From contig NZ_CP040231.1 in NCBI RefSeq assembly GCF_006228325.1, positions 941,001 to 1,005,000 on the forward strand: 64,000 bases of DNA. The letters are read 5' to 3'. Position 1 is the stretch's first letter; every line of letters begins with the position of its first letter. The DNA comes from Streptococcus sp. 1643. GTDB taxonomy: Bacteria > Bacillota > Bacilli > Lactobacillales > Streptococcaceae. Shown here piece after piece: positions 55,536-64,000 of the stretch. The notes beneath the pieces are model-generated. The model did not search any database. It was not told the origin of the DNA and saw only the letters and a list, made by a program, of their open reading frames with translations. A program made the translations under genes and the position numbers.

Positions 55536-56606
55536 ATGAAACGTGAGATTTTACTGGAACGAATCGACAAACTAAAACAAATCATGCCCTGGTATGTTCT
55601 GGAATACTACCAATCCAAGCTTGCTGTGCCCTACAGTTTTACAACCTTGTACGAATATCTCAAGGAATACGATCGATTTTTCAGCTGGCTTTTGGAGTCT
55701 GGTATTTCAAATGTTGATAAAATGTCTGACATTCCTTTATCAGTCTTGGAAAATATGTCTAAGAAAGATATGGAATCCTTTATCCTGTATCTACGTGAAC
55801 GACCTTTGCTGAATGCTAATACAGCCAAGCAAGGTGTCTCTCAGACGACCATCAATCGGACCTTGTCAGCACTTTCCAGTCTTTATAAGTATCTGACCGA
55901 GGAGGTTGAAAACGACCAGGGAGAACCCTATTTCTATCGTAATGTAATGAAGAAAGTTTCAACCAAGAAAAAGAAAGAAACTCTTGCTGCCAGAGCTGAA
56001 AACATCAAGCAAAAGCTCTTTCTAGGTGATGAAACAGAAGGTTTTCTAACCTATATCGACCAGGAGTATCCACAACAGCTCTCAAATCGTGCCCTCTCGT
56101 CATTCAATAAAAATAAAGAACGTGATTTAGCCATTATTGCCCTTCTCTTGGCGTCTGGTGTCCGCCTATCTGAAGCTGTTAATCTGGATCTAAGAGACCT
56201 TAATCTCAAAATGATGGTCATTGATGTCACACGTAAGGGGGGGAAACGTGACTCGGTTAATGTCGCTGCCTTTGCCAAGCCTTATATAGAGAATTATCTC
56301 GCCATTCGAAATCAACGCTATAAGACAGAAAAGACGGATACAGCTCTCTTTTTGACACTCTATCGGGGTGTTCCCAATCGTATTGATGCTTCTAGCGTTG
56401 AAAAGATGGTTGCTAAGTACTCTGAGGACTTCAAAGTGCGTGTAACTCCCCACAAACTGCGTCATACCCTGGCTACTAGGCTCTATGATGCGACTAAATC
56501 GCAAGTTTTGGTCAGCCACCAACTAGGACACGCCAGTACACAAGTCACTGACCTCTATACCCATATCGTCAATGATGAACAAAAGAATGCCTTAGATAGT
56601 TTGTAG
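55536..56606 (+). CDS. xerS: Tyrosine recombinase XerS
   Basis: 356 residues, normal length. SAM-like N-terminal DNA-binding domain, then catalytic Arg in SGVRLSEAV, HxLRH box in [15 protein letters not shown], and His/Tyr in [18 protein letters not shown]. Single Xer recombinase of streptococci acting on the adjacent dif site. Last plus-strand gene in the window. Confidence 0.95.
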   Translation: MKREILLERIDKLKQIMPWYVLEYYQSKLAVPYSFTTLYEYLKEYDRFFSWLLESGISNVDKMSDIPLSVLENMSKKDMESFILYLRERPLLNANTAKQGVSQTTINRTLSALSSLYKYLTEEVENDQGEPYFYRNVMKKVSTKKKKETLAARAENIKQKLFLGDETEGFLTYIDQEYPQQLSNRALSSFNKNKERDLAIIALLLASGVRLSEAVNLDLRDLNLKMMVIDVTRKGGKRDSVNVAAFAKPYIENYLAIRNQRYKTEKTDTALFLTLYRGVPNRIDASSVEKMVAKYSEDFKVRVTPHKLRHTLATRLYDATKSQVLVSHQLGHASTQVTDLYTHIVNDEQKNALDSL

Positions 56607-56640
56607 AATACATAAAAATATTTATGTAAAATATAACTCA

Positions 56641-56676
56641 TAAAAAGAAGCTGGTCATACAACCAACTTCTTTTCT
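56641..56676. terminator. Bidirectional terminator
   Basis: AAAAGAAG ... GGT/ACC ... CTTCTTTT hairpin flanked by A and T runs between convergent xerS and lplA. Confidence 0.7.
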
Positions 56677-56678
56677 TT

Positions 56679-57668
56679 TTATCCCACTACTGCTTCAGCG
56701 ATTTCTTCACGGCTTATACCAGCAAAGTAGCGTGTGATGTCAATAGTTTCTAATGCATTGAGGACATCTTCACGTTCGTATTTCACTCCACGGAGGACAT
56801 CTTCTACAGCTGCAACGTCTTCGATACCAAAGAAGTCTCCATAAATCTTGATATCTTGGATTTTTGATTCAATGACGTTGGCAAAAACTTCAACCTTACC
56901 ACTAGTGAATTTTGTTCCACGACGGACGTTAAATTCAGGTGATTTACCGTAGTTCCAATCCCAAGTACCAAACTTTGTATCCTTGATGCGATTGATTTCC
57001 GCCATTTCTTCTTCTGAAAAGACGTATTCAGTCATCTCTGGGTACTCTTTTTTCATGTATTCCAATAGCAAATCACGGAATTCTTCAACTGTGATTTTTT
57101 CTGGTAATTCATTGACAATATTTGTGACACGAGCACGGACAGATTTTACACCTTTTGATTCAAATTTATCTTTTGAAACCTTGAGGGCGTTAGCAAGGAC
57201 TGACAAATCAACGTCAAAGAGCAAGCAACCATGGTGCATAATACGTCCATTGATATAAGCTTGGGCATTGCCACAGAATTTCTTGCCATCAATCTCTAGG
57301 TCATTACGGCCTGTGAACTCAGCTTTAACGCCTAGTTGAGCCAAGGTATTGATAACTGGGGTTGAGAAGCTCTTGAAGTCAAAGGCCTTGTTTTCATCTT
57401 CTTTTGAAATGATGGTGTAGTTGAGGTTGTTTAAATCGTGATAAACAGCTCCACCACCACTGATACGACGGACTACCTCAATACCATTTTCGCGAACATA
57501 ATCACGGTTGATTTCTTCGATAGTGTTCTGGTGACGCCCGACAATGATAGATGGTTTGTTAATCCAAAGTAGGAAGATTTGATCCTCATCCAAAAGGTGT
57601 TTAAAGGCGTATTCTTCCAAGGCGATATTAAAAGCAGTGTCGTTTGAATGATTGATAATGTATTTCAT
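56679..57668 (-). CDS. lplA: Lipoate-protein ligase A
   Basis: 329 residues. Attaches lipoate to the lipoyl domain of the dehydrogenase complex encoded upstream. Motifs WINKPSIIVGRHQN, RRISGGGAVYHDLNNLNYT, GRNDLEIDGKKFCGNAQ and HHGCLLFDVDL are present. Separated from the E3 gene by 58 bases containing a CTGGAAA/TTTCCAG hairpin. Confidence 0.93.
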   Translation of the reverse strand: MKYIINHSNDTAFNIALEEYAFKHLLDEDQIFLLWINKPSIIVGRHQNTIEEINRDYVRENGIEVVRRISGGGAVYHDLNNLNYTIISKEDENKAFDFKSFSTPVINTLAQLGVKAEFTGRNDLEIDGKKFCGNAQAYINGRIMHHGCLLFDVDLSVLANALKVSKDKFESKGVKSVRARVTNIVNELPEKITVEEFRDLLLEYMKKEYPEMTEYVFSEEEMAEINRIKDTKFGTWDWNYGKSPEFNVRRGTKFTSGKVEVFANVIESKIQDIKIYGDFFGIEDVAAVEDVLRGVKYEREDVLNALETIDITRYFAGISREEIAEAVVG

Positions 57669-57726
57669 GATATCCCTTTATACGATAGAGACTGGAAAAC
57701 ATCTTTCCAGCCTAGTTATCTTCGTT

Positions 57727-59430
57727 TTATTTTTTCTTTGGTGAATGGATGGCCATTCCTAGAACATCCGCAAATGCTTCGTACATCACTTCAGAGTAGG
57801 TTGGGTGTCCGTGGATGGTCTTCAGCATTTCCTCAACAGTGATTTCCATTTCGATAATGCTTGATGCCTCGTTAATCAATTCTGCGGCTGCAGGACCAAT
57901 GATGTGCACACCAAGGATTTCCCCGTATTTCTTATCAGCGATAACTTTTACGAAACCCTGAGCAGCATCAGATGCAATGGCACGACCGTTGGCTGCAAAG
58001 TTGAATTTACCGATGGCTACATCGTATTTCTCACGCGCTTGTTCTTCAGTCAAACCTACTGCTGCTACTTCAGGAAGAGTATAGATGGCTGCAGGAGTCA
58101 AGTTCAATTTGGCAACAGCATGATTTCCTTTGAGGGCATTTTCAGCGGCAACTTCACCCATGCGGAAGGCTGCGTGGGCCAACATCTTAGTACCGTTGAT
58201 GTCACCTGGTGCGTAAATACCTGGAACAGATGTTTCCATGTATTCATTGACCTTGATACGTCCACGATCCAATTCAAACTCAACATCGCCAATACCTTCA
58301 AGGTCTGGCACACGACCGATTGAAAGAAGAGCTTTGCTTGCGATGATATCGTCTTTTCCTTCAATCTTGATACGAAGTTGACCATTTTCTTCGATGATTT
58401 CTTGCAATTTGGTACCTGTCAAGATAGTCATTCCTTTGCGTTCCAAAATCAAGCGAAGATTCTTAGAAACTTCAGCATCCATAGCTGGAACAATACGGTC
58501 CATCATTTCAATAACAGTCACTTTTGAACCAAATGTCATGAAGGCTTGGCCGAGTTCAATACCGACAACGCCACCACCGATGATTACGAGGCTCTCTGGA
58601 ACTTCGTTCATTTCAAGAATGTCATCACTTGTCATCACAAGTGGAGATTCCATACCAGGAACGTTAATCTTGCTGACTTTTGAACCACCAGCAAGGATGA
58701 TTTTCTTGGTTTCAAGCAATTCAGAACCATTTACCAAGACATTCTTGTCTTTAGTGATCGTACCAACACCCTTATGAACAGTAACTCCGTAGCTACGAAG
58801 GAGACCAGCAACACCACCTACCAAGGTATTGACAACTTTAGATTTAGTTTCTAAAAGTTTATCCATATCTACAGTGAAGTTTGGATTTTCGATGACGATA
58901 CCACGGTTTGCTGCATGACCGATGTTTTCGATGATTTCAGCGTTGTGAAGGTAGGTCTTAGTTGGGATACAGCCACGGTTCAAGCAAGTTCCACCAAGTT
59001 CAGATTTCTCAACAAGGGCAACCTTACCACCGAGTTGGGCAGCTTTAATGGCTGCTACATATCCAGCAGGACCTCCACCAATCACAACGATATCAAAGGC
59101 ATCATCGCTCTTGCCATCGTCGTTTGAAACACTAGCTGCGGGAGCAGGGCTAGCTTCTGGTGCTGCTACTCCAGCTGTTGGGATGTTTTCCCCTTCTTCC
59201 CCAAGGTAACCGATAACTTCCGTTACAGGGACAGTTTCACCATCTCCTTTGAGGATGGCAATCAAGTATCCATCTTCTTCGGCTTCCAATTCCATGCTGA
59301 CTTTGTCAGTCATGATTTCCAAAAGGATTTCTCCTTCTTTTACAAATTCTCCGACTTTCTTATTCCATTGGACGATTTGTCCTTCTGTCATATCCACGCC
59401 GGCTTTTGGCATAATTACTTCTAAGGCCAT
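57727..59430 (-). CDS. lpdA: Dihydrolipoyl dehydrogenase with N-terminal lipoyl domain (E3)
   Basis: 567 residues. An N-terminal lipoyl domain (1-78, lipoylated Lys43 in TDKVSMELEAEEDG) is joined by an Ala/Pro-rich linker to the FAD enzyme: GGGPAGYVAAIKAA, redox disulfide GGTCLNRGCIP, NAD site GGGVVGIELG, and His-Glu base HGHPTYSE. Oxidises dihydrolipoamide with NAD. Here E3 carries the lipoyl domain that E2 lacks. Confidence 0.95.
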   Translation of the reverse strand: MALEVIMPKAGVDMTEGQIVQWNKKVGEFVKEGEILLEIMTDKVSMELEAEEDGYLIAILKGDGETVPVTEVIGYLGEEGENIPTAGVAAPEASPAPAASVSNDDGKSDDAFDIVVIGGGPAGYVAAIKAAQLGGKVALVEKSELGGTCLNRGCIPTKTYLHNAEIIENIGHAANRGIVIENPNFTVDMDKLLETKSKVVNTLVGGVAGLLRSYGVTVHKGVGTITKDKNVLVNGSELLETKKIILAGGSKVSKINVPGMESPLVMTSDDILEMNEVPESLVIIGGGVVGIELGQAFMTFGSKVTVIEMMDRIVPAMDAEVSKNLRLILERKGMTILTGTKLQEIIEENGQLRIKIEGKDDIIASKALLSIGRVPDLEGIGDVEFELDRGRIKVNEYMETSVPGIYAPGDINGTKMLAHAAFRMGEVAAENALKGNHAVAKLNLTPAAIYTLPEVAAVGLTEEQAREKYDVAIGKFNFAANGRAIASDAAQGFVKVIADKKYGEILGVHIIGPAAAELINEASSIIEMEITVEEMLKTIHGHPTYSEVMYEAFADVLGMAIHSPKKK

Positions 59431-59474
59431 GTCTTACTTCCTTTATCTAAAACTCTAAAATAACAATAGCTAAC

Positions 59475-60518
59475 TTAAACCAACATTGAGATTGGGTTCT
59501 CAATCAAGGCTTTCAAGTCTTTCATAAACTTAGCACCAGCCATACCATCTACAACACGGTGGTCAATGGTTAATCCAAGGCTCATGATAGGGCGAATGAC
59601 AATCTCACCATTGACAACTACAGGTTTCTCTACTGTTGAGCTAACCCCGAGGATTGCTGAGTTTGGTTGGTTAATAATCGGACCAAAGGACTGAACGCCA
59701 AACATTCCCAAGTTACTGATTGTGAAGGTTGAATTTTGCAGTTCGCTTGGAGCCAATTTACCATCCAAGGTACGACCAATCACGTCTTTAAAGGCTACTA
59801 CTAACTCTGACAAGCTCATCTTCTCAGCATTGTAAACAACTGGTGTCATTAGACCGTTATCCATACCAACCGCCATCGCAAGGTTGACATAGTTATGAGT
59901 GATAATGGTCTTGCCATCTTCTGTCAATGAAGCGTTGATGTATGGGTGTTTCATCAATGTTTTCACAACAGCGAGTGAAAGAAGGTCTGTTACAGTAGTC
60001 TTCTTACCAGTCGCTTCCATAATCGGATCAAGAACCTTCTTACGAAGAGCCAGCATTTCAGTCATATCAACTTCATAGTTGAGTGTGAAGGTTGGCGCAG
60101 TTAGGTAGGATTCAACCATACGTTGCGCGATAACCTTACGCATTGGTGTCATTGGAATACGCTCAATCTCACCATAAGGAGTGATATTGTCTGGAACTTC
60201 TTCCACTTTTTCAATCTGAGCAGGAGACTTGATGGTGTCGTTTTCGATATTTTCAGGAAGCAAGGCCAAAACGTCCTTCTTCATGATTTTACCACGGTGA
60301 CCCGTTCCTTGGATTTCCTGCCAAGCAATGTTATGTTCGAGGGCAATTCGTTTTGCAAGTGGCGAAATGCGAACCACGTTTGTGTCTTTATAAGTTTCCA
60401 CGTCTTCTTTGTGGACACGACCGTTTGCACCTGAGCCAGAAACGTCGTAGAGGTTGATCCCTAGATCATCCGCTAACTTTCTAGCCGCAGGAGTCGCTCT
60501 TAGCTTGTCATCAGCCAT
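59475..60518 (-). CDS. Dihydrolipoamide acetyltransferase (E2) without lipoyl domain
   Basis: 347 residues. Starts directly with a peripheral-subunit-binding domain (RATPAARKLADDLGINLYDV), has a second one (ISPLAKRIALEHNIAWQEIQ) and then the catalytic domain with DHRVVDGMAGAKF. There is no lipoyl domain. Transfers acetyl groups to CoA; equivalent to AcoC in pneumococcal annotations. Core of the complex with E1 and E3. Confidence 0.93.
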   Translation of the reverse strand: MADDKLRATPAARKLADDLGINLYDVSGSGANGRVHKEDVETYKDTNVVRISPLAKRIALEHNIAWQEIQGTGHRGKIMKKDVLALLPENIENDTIKSPAQIEKVEEVPDNITPYGEIERIPMTPMRKVIAQRMVESYLTAPTFTLNYEVDMTEMLALRKKVLDPIMEATGKKTTVTDLLSLAVVKTLMKHPYINASLTEDGKTIITHNYVNLAMAVGMDNGLMTPVVYNAEKMSLSELVVAFKDVIGRTLDGKLAPSELQNSTFTISNLGMFGVQSFGPIINQPNSAILGVSSTVEKPVVVNGEIVIRPIMSLGLTIDHRVVDGMAGAKFMKDLKALIENPISMLV

Positions 60519-60565
60519 GACCTCTCCAATTCTATACTAAGATATTTAGGACGAAGAGGGCAATG

Positions 60566-60621
60566 AAAAAATAGGAGATTGACGATGTGTTCGATGAACA
60601 CAAGGAAATCTATCTTTTTTT
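60566..60621. repeat. Hairpin element, copy 1
   Basis: 56-bp element between E1 beta and E2: AAAAATAGGAGATTGACG ... GTGTTC-GAT-GAACAC ... AAGGAAATCTATCTTTTTTT. It folds as a long imperfect hairpin with A-rich and T-rich ends. Paired with copy 2 at 60677. Confidence 0.7.
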
Positions 60622-60676
60622 CACAGACCTCCGTCCGAATTCAATTACATGATGTAAAGGGCGTAAAAAGCGACCG

Positions 60677-60732
60677 AAAAATAGGAAATCAACGCAGACT
60701 TCGATGAAGTCAAGGAGATTTATCTTTTTTCC
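60677..60732. repeat. Hairpin element, copy 2
   Basis: AAAAATAGGAAATCAACG ... GACTTC-GAT-GAAGTC ... AAGGAGATTTATCTTTTTTC. Same length and plan as copy 1, 111 bases away. Stem bases that differ do so in pairs. The rest of 60519-60845 shows no gene; a GACGA/TCGTC hairpin with a T run lies at about 60771-60822. Confidence 0.7.
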
Positions 60733-60845
60733 GAGCTTTTAGCCCGTGCTCTAATCTATAATATCAAGGACGAAAAGAGTTTTGCACCTAAAAGATACAA
60801 AGTTTCTCGTCTTTTTTATTTTATTTACATAACTTATATTATGTA

Positions 60846-61838
60846 TTATTCCTTGTTATAAGTTTTTCGGATTGCATCTTTGATGCTTTCAACTGTTGGA
60901 ATCATTGCATTTTCTAGATTTTGTGCGTAAGGCATTGGCACATCTTCTCCTGCACAACGGCGGATTGGGGCATCTAGATAGTCAAATGCTTCTGATTCTG
61001 AAATAATAGCTGAAATCTCTCCAATATAGCCACTTGTTTTGTGAGCGTCGTTGACCAGAACGACCTTACCAGTCTTCTTCACTGAGTTAATGATGATATC
61101 CTTATCAAGCGGTACAAGGGTACGTGGGTCCACAATTTCAACTGAAATTCCTTCTTCTGCCAATTCTTCGGCAGCTTGAACCACACGGCGAAGCATTTTT
61201 CCATAAGTAACGACTGTTACATCTGTACCTTCACGTTTGATTTCCCCAACCCCAAGTGGAATTGTGTAGTCTGGATCAACTGGCACTTCCCCTTTTTGGT
61301 TAAATTCTGACTTGTATTCAAGGATGATAACAGGGTTGTTATCACGGATAGAAGACTTGAGCAGTCCTTTCATGTCAGCAGGTGTACCTGGAGCTACAAC
61401 CTTAAGACCAGGAATGTGTGTAAACCAAGACTCTAAAGACTGAGAGTGCTGAGCTGCAGAACCAACTCCGTTACCAGCTGCACATCGGACAGTCATTGGA
61501 ACCTGACCTTTCCCACCAAACATATAACGTGTTTTAGCAGCTTGGTTGACGATATTGTCCATGGCAATAACAGAGAAGTCCATGAAGGTCATATCGACAA
61601 TTGGACGAAGTCCTGTCATGGCTGCTCCTGCTGCTGCACCTGAGATAGCAGCTTCAGAAATCGGACAGTCACGGACACGTTCTGGACCAAATTCTTCGAG
61701 CATTCCAACAGAAGTTCCGAAGTCCCCTCCAAAGACACCTACGTCTTCTCCCATCAAGAATACATTTTCATCGCGACGCATTTCCTCAGACATAGCAAGG
61801 ATAATGGTGTCACGGAACGACATTGTTTTTGTTTCCAT
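60846..61838 (-). CDS. Acetoin/pyruvate dehydrogenase E1 component, beta subunit
   Basis: 330 residues, start at 61838 with AAGGAG upstream; a longer frame to 61916 overlaps the E1 alpha gene. Transketolase-like fold: FLMGEDVGVFGGDFG, DCPISEAAISGAAAGAA and EIVDPRTLVPLD. Forms the thiamine-diphosphate E1 heterotetramer with the alpha subunit. Equivalent to AcoB. Confidence 0.93.
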   Translation of the reverse strand: METKTMSFRDTIILAMSEEMRRDENVFLMGEDVGVFGGDFGTSVGMLEEFGPERVRDCPISEAAISGAAAGAAMTGLRPIVDMTFMDFSVIAMDNIVNQAAKTRYMFGGKGQVPMTVRCAAGNGVGSAAQHSQSLESWFTHIPGLKVVAPGTPADMKGLLKSSIRDNNPVIILEYKSEFNQKGEVPVDPDYTIPLGVGEIKREGTDVTVVTYGKMLRRVVQAAEELAEEGISVEIVDPRTLVPLDKDIIINSVKKTGKVVLVNDAHKTSGYIGEISAIISESEAFDYLDAPIRRCAGEDVPMPYAQNLENAMIPTVESIKDAIRKTYNKE

Positions 61839-61854
61839 TTTTATCTCTTTCTCC

Positions 61855-62823
61855 TTAGTCTGCGTAAATATCTTCAAATGCTGATTCAAGCGGTGGGAAT
61901 GGACTTTCTTCTGCAAATTTAACAGAAGCTTCTACTGCTTCCTTGACTTGTGCTTGAATTTCTTCCAATTCTTCTGCACTTGCAATGTTGTTCTCAACGA
62001 GGTAGTTACGAAGGTTTTCGATTGGGTCTTTTTGTTTCCACAATTCCACTTCTTCACGCGTACGATATTTACCAGGGTCAGATGATGAGTGGCCAAGCCA
62101 GCGATAGGTTACACTTTCGATCAAGACTGGGCCATTGCCACCACGAACATGATCTACAGCTTTCTTAAATCCTTCATAAACATCGATGACATTGTTCCCA
62201 TCTTCGATAAACATTCCAGGAATTCCATATGCCGCACTACGTTGATGGATATGCTCCACATTGGTCATTTTCTTGATATCCGCAGAAATCCCATAACCGT
62301 TGTTAATGCAGTAGAAAATAACAGGAAGTTTCCAAATAGAAGCCATGTTCACTGATTCGTGGAAAACACCTTCGTTGGTCGCACCATCTCCAAAGAAGCA
62401 GACAACGATTTTACCAGTATGTTGCATTTGCTGACTGAGGGCTGCACCGACAGCGATTCCCATACCACCACCTACGATACCATTGGCACCAAGGTTACCA
62501 GCATCCAGGTCAGCGATATGCATAGAACCACCTTTTCCTTTACAGGTTCCAGTGTATTTCCCGAGGATTTCAGCCATCATTCCATTGAGGTCAATCCCCT
62601 TAGCAATAGCTTGCCCGTGTCCACGGTGATTTGAGGTAATCAGATCATCTGGATTAAGAGCCAGCATCGCTCCGACGTTAGCAGCTTCCTCTCCGACAGA
62701 AAAGTGAGTCATACCGGGAACTTTTCCCTTTTTCACTAACTGAGCAATTTTTAAGTCCATGCGACGGATTTCTTCCATCTTACGGAACATCTCTAGCAAA
62801 AGATTCTTATCTAAAGTTGACAT
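61855..62823 (-). CDS. Acetoin/pyruvate dehydrogenase E1 component, alpha subunit
   Basis: 322 residues. Thiamine-diphosphate motif GDGATNEGVFHESVNMA ending in INNGYGIS; VGEEAANVGAMLAL and SNHRGHGQAI near the start. Decarboxylates the 2-oxo acid or acetoin and acetylates lipoate. Equivalent to AcoA. First gene of the four-gene operon (E1 alpha, E1 beta, E2, E3) with lplA following. Confidence 0.93.
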   Translation of the reverse strand: MSTLDKNLLLEMFRKMEEIRRMDLKIAQLVKKGKVPGMTHFSVGEEAANVGAMLALNPDDLITSNHRGHGQAIAKGIDLNGMMAEILGKYTGTCKGKGGSMHIADLDAGNLGANGIVGGGMGIAVGAALSQQMQHTGKIVVCFFGDGATNEGVFHESVNMASIWKLPVIFYCINNGYGISADIKKMTNVEHIHQRSAAYGIPGMFIEDGNNVIDVYEGFKKAVDHVRGGNGPVLIESVTYRWLGHSSSDPGKYRTREEVELWKQKDPIENLRNYLVENNIASAEELEEIQAQVKEAVEASVKFAEESPFPPLESAFEDIYAD

Positions 62824-62857
62824 AATCTTGCCTTTCTAACTTTGTTCTTACCTTACT

Positions 62858-62886
62858 ATTTTACCTTTTTTAGTATACACTGTCAA
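62858..62886 (-). promoter_or_regulatory. Promoter of the dehydrogenase operon
   Basis: On the minus strand TTGACA (62881-62886), 17-base spacer, TAAAAT (62858-62863). Confidence 0.75.
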
Positions 62887-62914
62887 AGTATATGGCTAAT
62901 AAAATTTCACAATA

Positions 62915-62946
62915 TAAAAAAATAAATCCCTGTTAAAACAGGGATT
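62915..62946 (-). terminator. Terminator of the MATE gene
   Basis: AATCCCTGTT (62925-62934) and AACAGGGATT (62937-62946); on the minus strand the stem is followed by TATTTTTTTA. Confidence 0.8.
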
Positions 62947-63001
62947 CTCTCTAGTTAGAGCATTTTTTCACAAAGTTGTTTTTCAGGATAATTTCTTGAA
63001 A

Positions 63002-64000
63002 TTAGCTCAATCTTTTCATTATGGTTTTCAAACGCCATTGATACAAACAACCAGAAACAATCAAGCTGGCTATTAACCCAATCCAGTAAGCAAATGCCCC
63101 TAAGTCAGTTACTTGATCTAGTAAATATCCTAGAGGTATCGCTACTCCCCAATATCCGATTAAGCCAAGATAGAAAGGAACGATAGTGTCCTTATACCCT
63201 CTTAAAATTCCTTGGAGCGGAGCCGCAAAGGTATCAGCTAGCTGGAAAAAGAGACTGTAGGTTAGAAATACAGCAGTTGTTTCAATGAACTGAGAGTCAT
63301 TCCCATATAGACTTGCTACACGATCTCTAAAAATGTAGAGAAAAGATAGGGTAAGACCTGCAAAAATAAGGGCGGTTACTCTCCCCAGACGAGCATAGAT
63401 TTTTGCATCCTCAAAACGTTTGGCCCCCACCTCGTAAGACACAACAATCGCCATAGCAGAGGAAATACTCATAGGAAAAGCATACATGAGACTCGAAAAA
63501 TTCATAGCTGACTGGTGACTGGCAATGATGAGCGATGAAAACTTAGCCATGATTAGTCCAACCACGGAGAAAATGGCTACTTCAGCAAATACGGTTCCCC
63601 CGATTGGTAGACCTAATCGAACACCTTCCTTGATTTTATCTATATTTAGTGGAATGCGTTTTTCAAGATGTAACGCTTTTAATCTTTTTTGTTTGAACAA
63701 AACAAGCAGGGAAATGCCCAATAAAACCCAATAGGCTAGCGAAGTTCCTAGCCCTGCTCCTGCGCCACCAAGCTCAGGGAAACCGAAAGCTCCATATATC
63801 AAGAGATAGTTAAAACCACTATTGAGCGGAAGTAATAGGAGCATGAGATACATAGATAGTTTGGTCAAACCAAGAGAATCTAACAATGACCGAATGACAC
63901 TAAAAAGCAACAAGGGAATAATCCCGATAGAAAGGTACCAAAGATAGGAAACTGCAACTGCCGCCACTTGAGCTTCTAGTCCGATGTTGTTTAAGACAGG
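63002..64000 (-). CDS. MATE family efflux transporter, partial
   Basis: The C-terminal 332 residues are inside the window; the frame stays open to the last base, so the N-terminus lies beyond 64000. Eight or so membrane segments; LNSGFNYLLIYGAFGFPELG GAG and PLQGILRGYKDTIVPFY are typical MATE motifs. Sodium- or proton-driven export of cationic compounds. Confidence 0.88.
   Translation of the reverse strand, partial: PVLNNIGLEAQVAAVAVSYLWYLSIGIIPLLLFSVIRSLLDSLGLTKLSMYLMLLLLPLNSGFNYLLIYGAFGFPELGGAGAGLGTSLAYWVLLGISLLVLFKQKRLKALHLEKRIPLNIDKIKEGVRLGLPIGGTVFAEVAIFSVVGLIMAKFSSLIIASHQSAMNFSSLMYAFPMSISSAMAIVVSYEVGAKRFEDAKIYARLGRVTALIFAGLTLSFLYIFRDRVASLYGNDSQFIETTAVFLTYSLFFQLADTFAAPLQGILRGYKDTIVPFYLGLIGYWGVAIPLGYLLDQVTDLGAFAYWIGLIASLIVSGCLYQWRLKTIMKRLS

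Noticed and set aside
56983..57258. Plus-strand ORF inside lplA, and similar long plus-strand ORFs at 57904, 58394, 60123, 61546 and 62359
   Set aside because: They are antisense shadows of well-recognised dehydrogenase and ligase genes, without ribosome sites.

Overview
The window is a chromosomal segment of a mitis-group Streptococcus (S. mitis, S. oralis or S. pseudopneumoniae type, closely related to S. pneumoniae). The basis is low-GC codon use, strong AAGGAGG ribosome sites, TTGACA/TATAAT and extended -10 promoters, a LytA-type choline-binding amidase, the streptococcal RexAB, RbgA-RnhB, XerS and acetoin-type dehydrogenase genes, and a dif-like site next to xerS. Species was inferred by eye from protein similarity, not by a search.

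Layout. 1-4.5 kb is the end of a prophage or similar element: holin, LytA-like endolysin, a compact type I toxin-antitoxin module (Hol-Tox-like peptide with a convergent antisense RNA), then two overlapping large serine recombinases. 4.5-12.05 kb is a graveyard of polymorphic-toxin parts. Short, relatively GC-rich fragments of an Rhs repeat-associated core, of a type I associate with Neisseriaceae and other Gram-negative bacteria, alternate with AT-rich intact immunity-type genes (DUF416-like, membrane-anchored, SUKH/SMI1, Imm45 and others). A recurrent scar sequence follows several of the cassettes. No full-length Rhs protein remains in the window.

12.8-19.1 kb is a beta-glucoside utilisation locus: two tandem RpiR regulators, a GH1 6-phospho-beta-glucosidase, PTS IIB, IIC and IIA, and a decayed sucrose phosphorylase gene. 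19.4-25.8 kb holds a CPBP protease, a hydrolase, an ADP-ribosylglycohydrolase gene broken into separated pieces around a GntR-ABC cassette and a SAP-domain gene, a lipid kinase and a nucleotidyltransferase-like protein. 25.9-30.2 kb has a CcpA-site-preceded GH13 neopullulanase-type enzyme, a DUF4300-type lipoprotein and small genes, one with a nonsense codon.

30.4-37.5 kb begins with a structured, terminated RNA of about 330 nt and continues with a complete polyamine operon. Decarboxylase, agmatine deiminase and N-carbamoylputrescine amidase make putrescine from arginine. SpeE and the carboxynorspermidine pair make longer polyamines. 37.7-53.3 kb is housekeeping: TraX-like, Cof hydrolase, MarR-EVE, RexB-RexA nuclease, a MazEF-type pair, RbgA-RnhB, a ClC channel and a second CPBP protease.

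53.4-55.3 kb is a two-gene module (unknown protein plus XRE/ImmA metallopeptidase). At 55.45 kb a dif-like site overlaps the xerS promoter. Right of xerS all genes are on the minus strand (LplA; then E1 alpha, E1 beta, E2 and a lipoyl-bearing E3 of an acetoin/pyruvate dehydrogenase-type complex; MATE transporter running off the end). This strand switch fits a replication terminus. Between E1 beta and E2 lie two copies of a hairpin element whose stems differ by compensatory changes.
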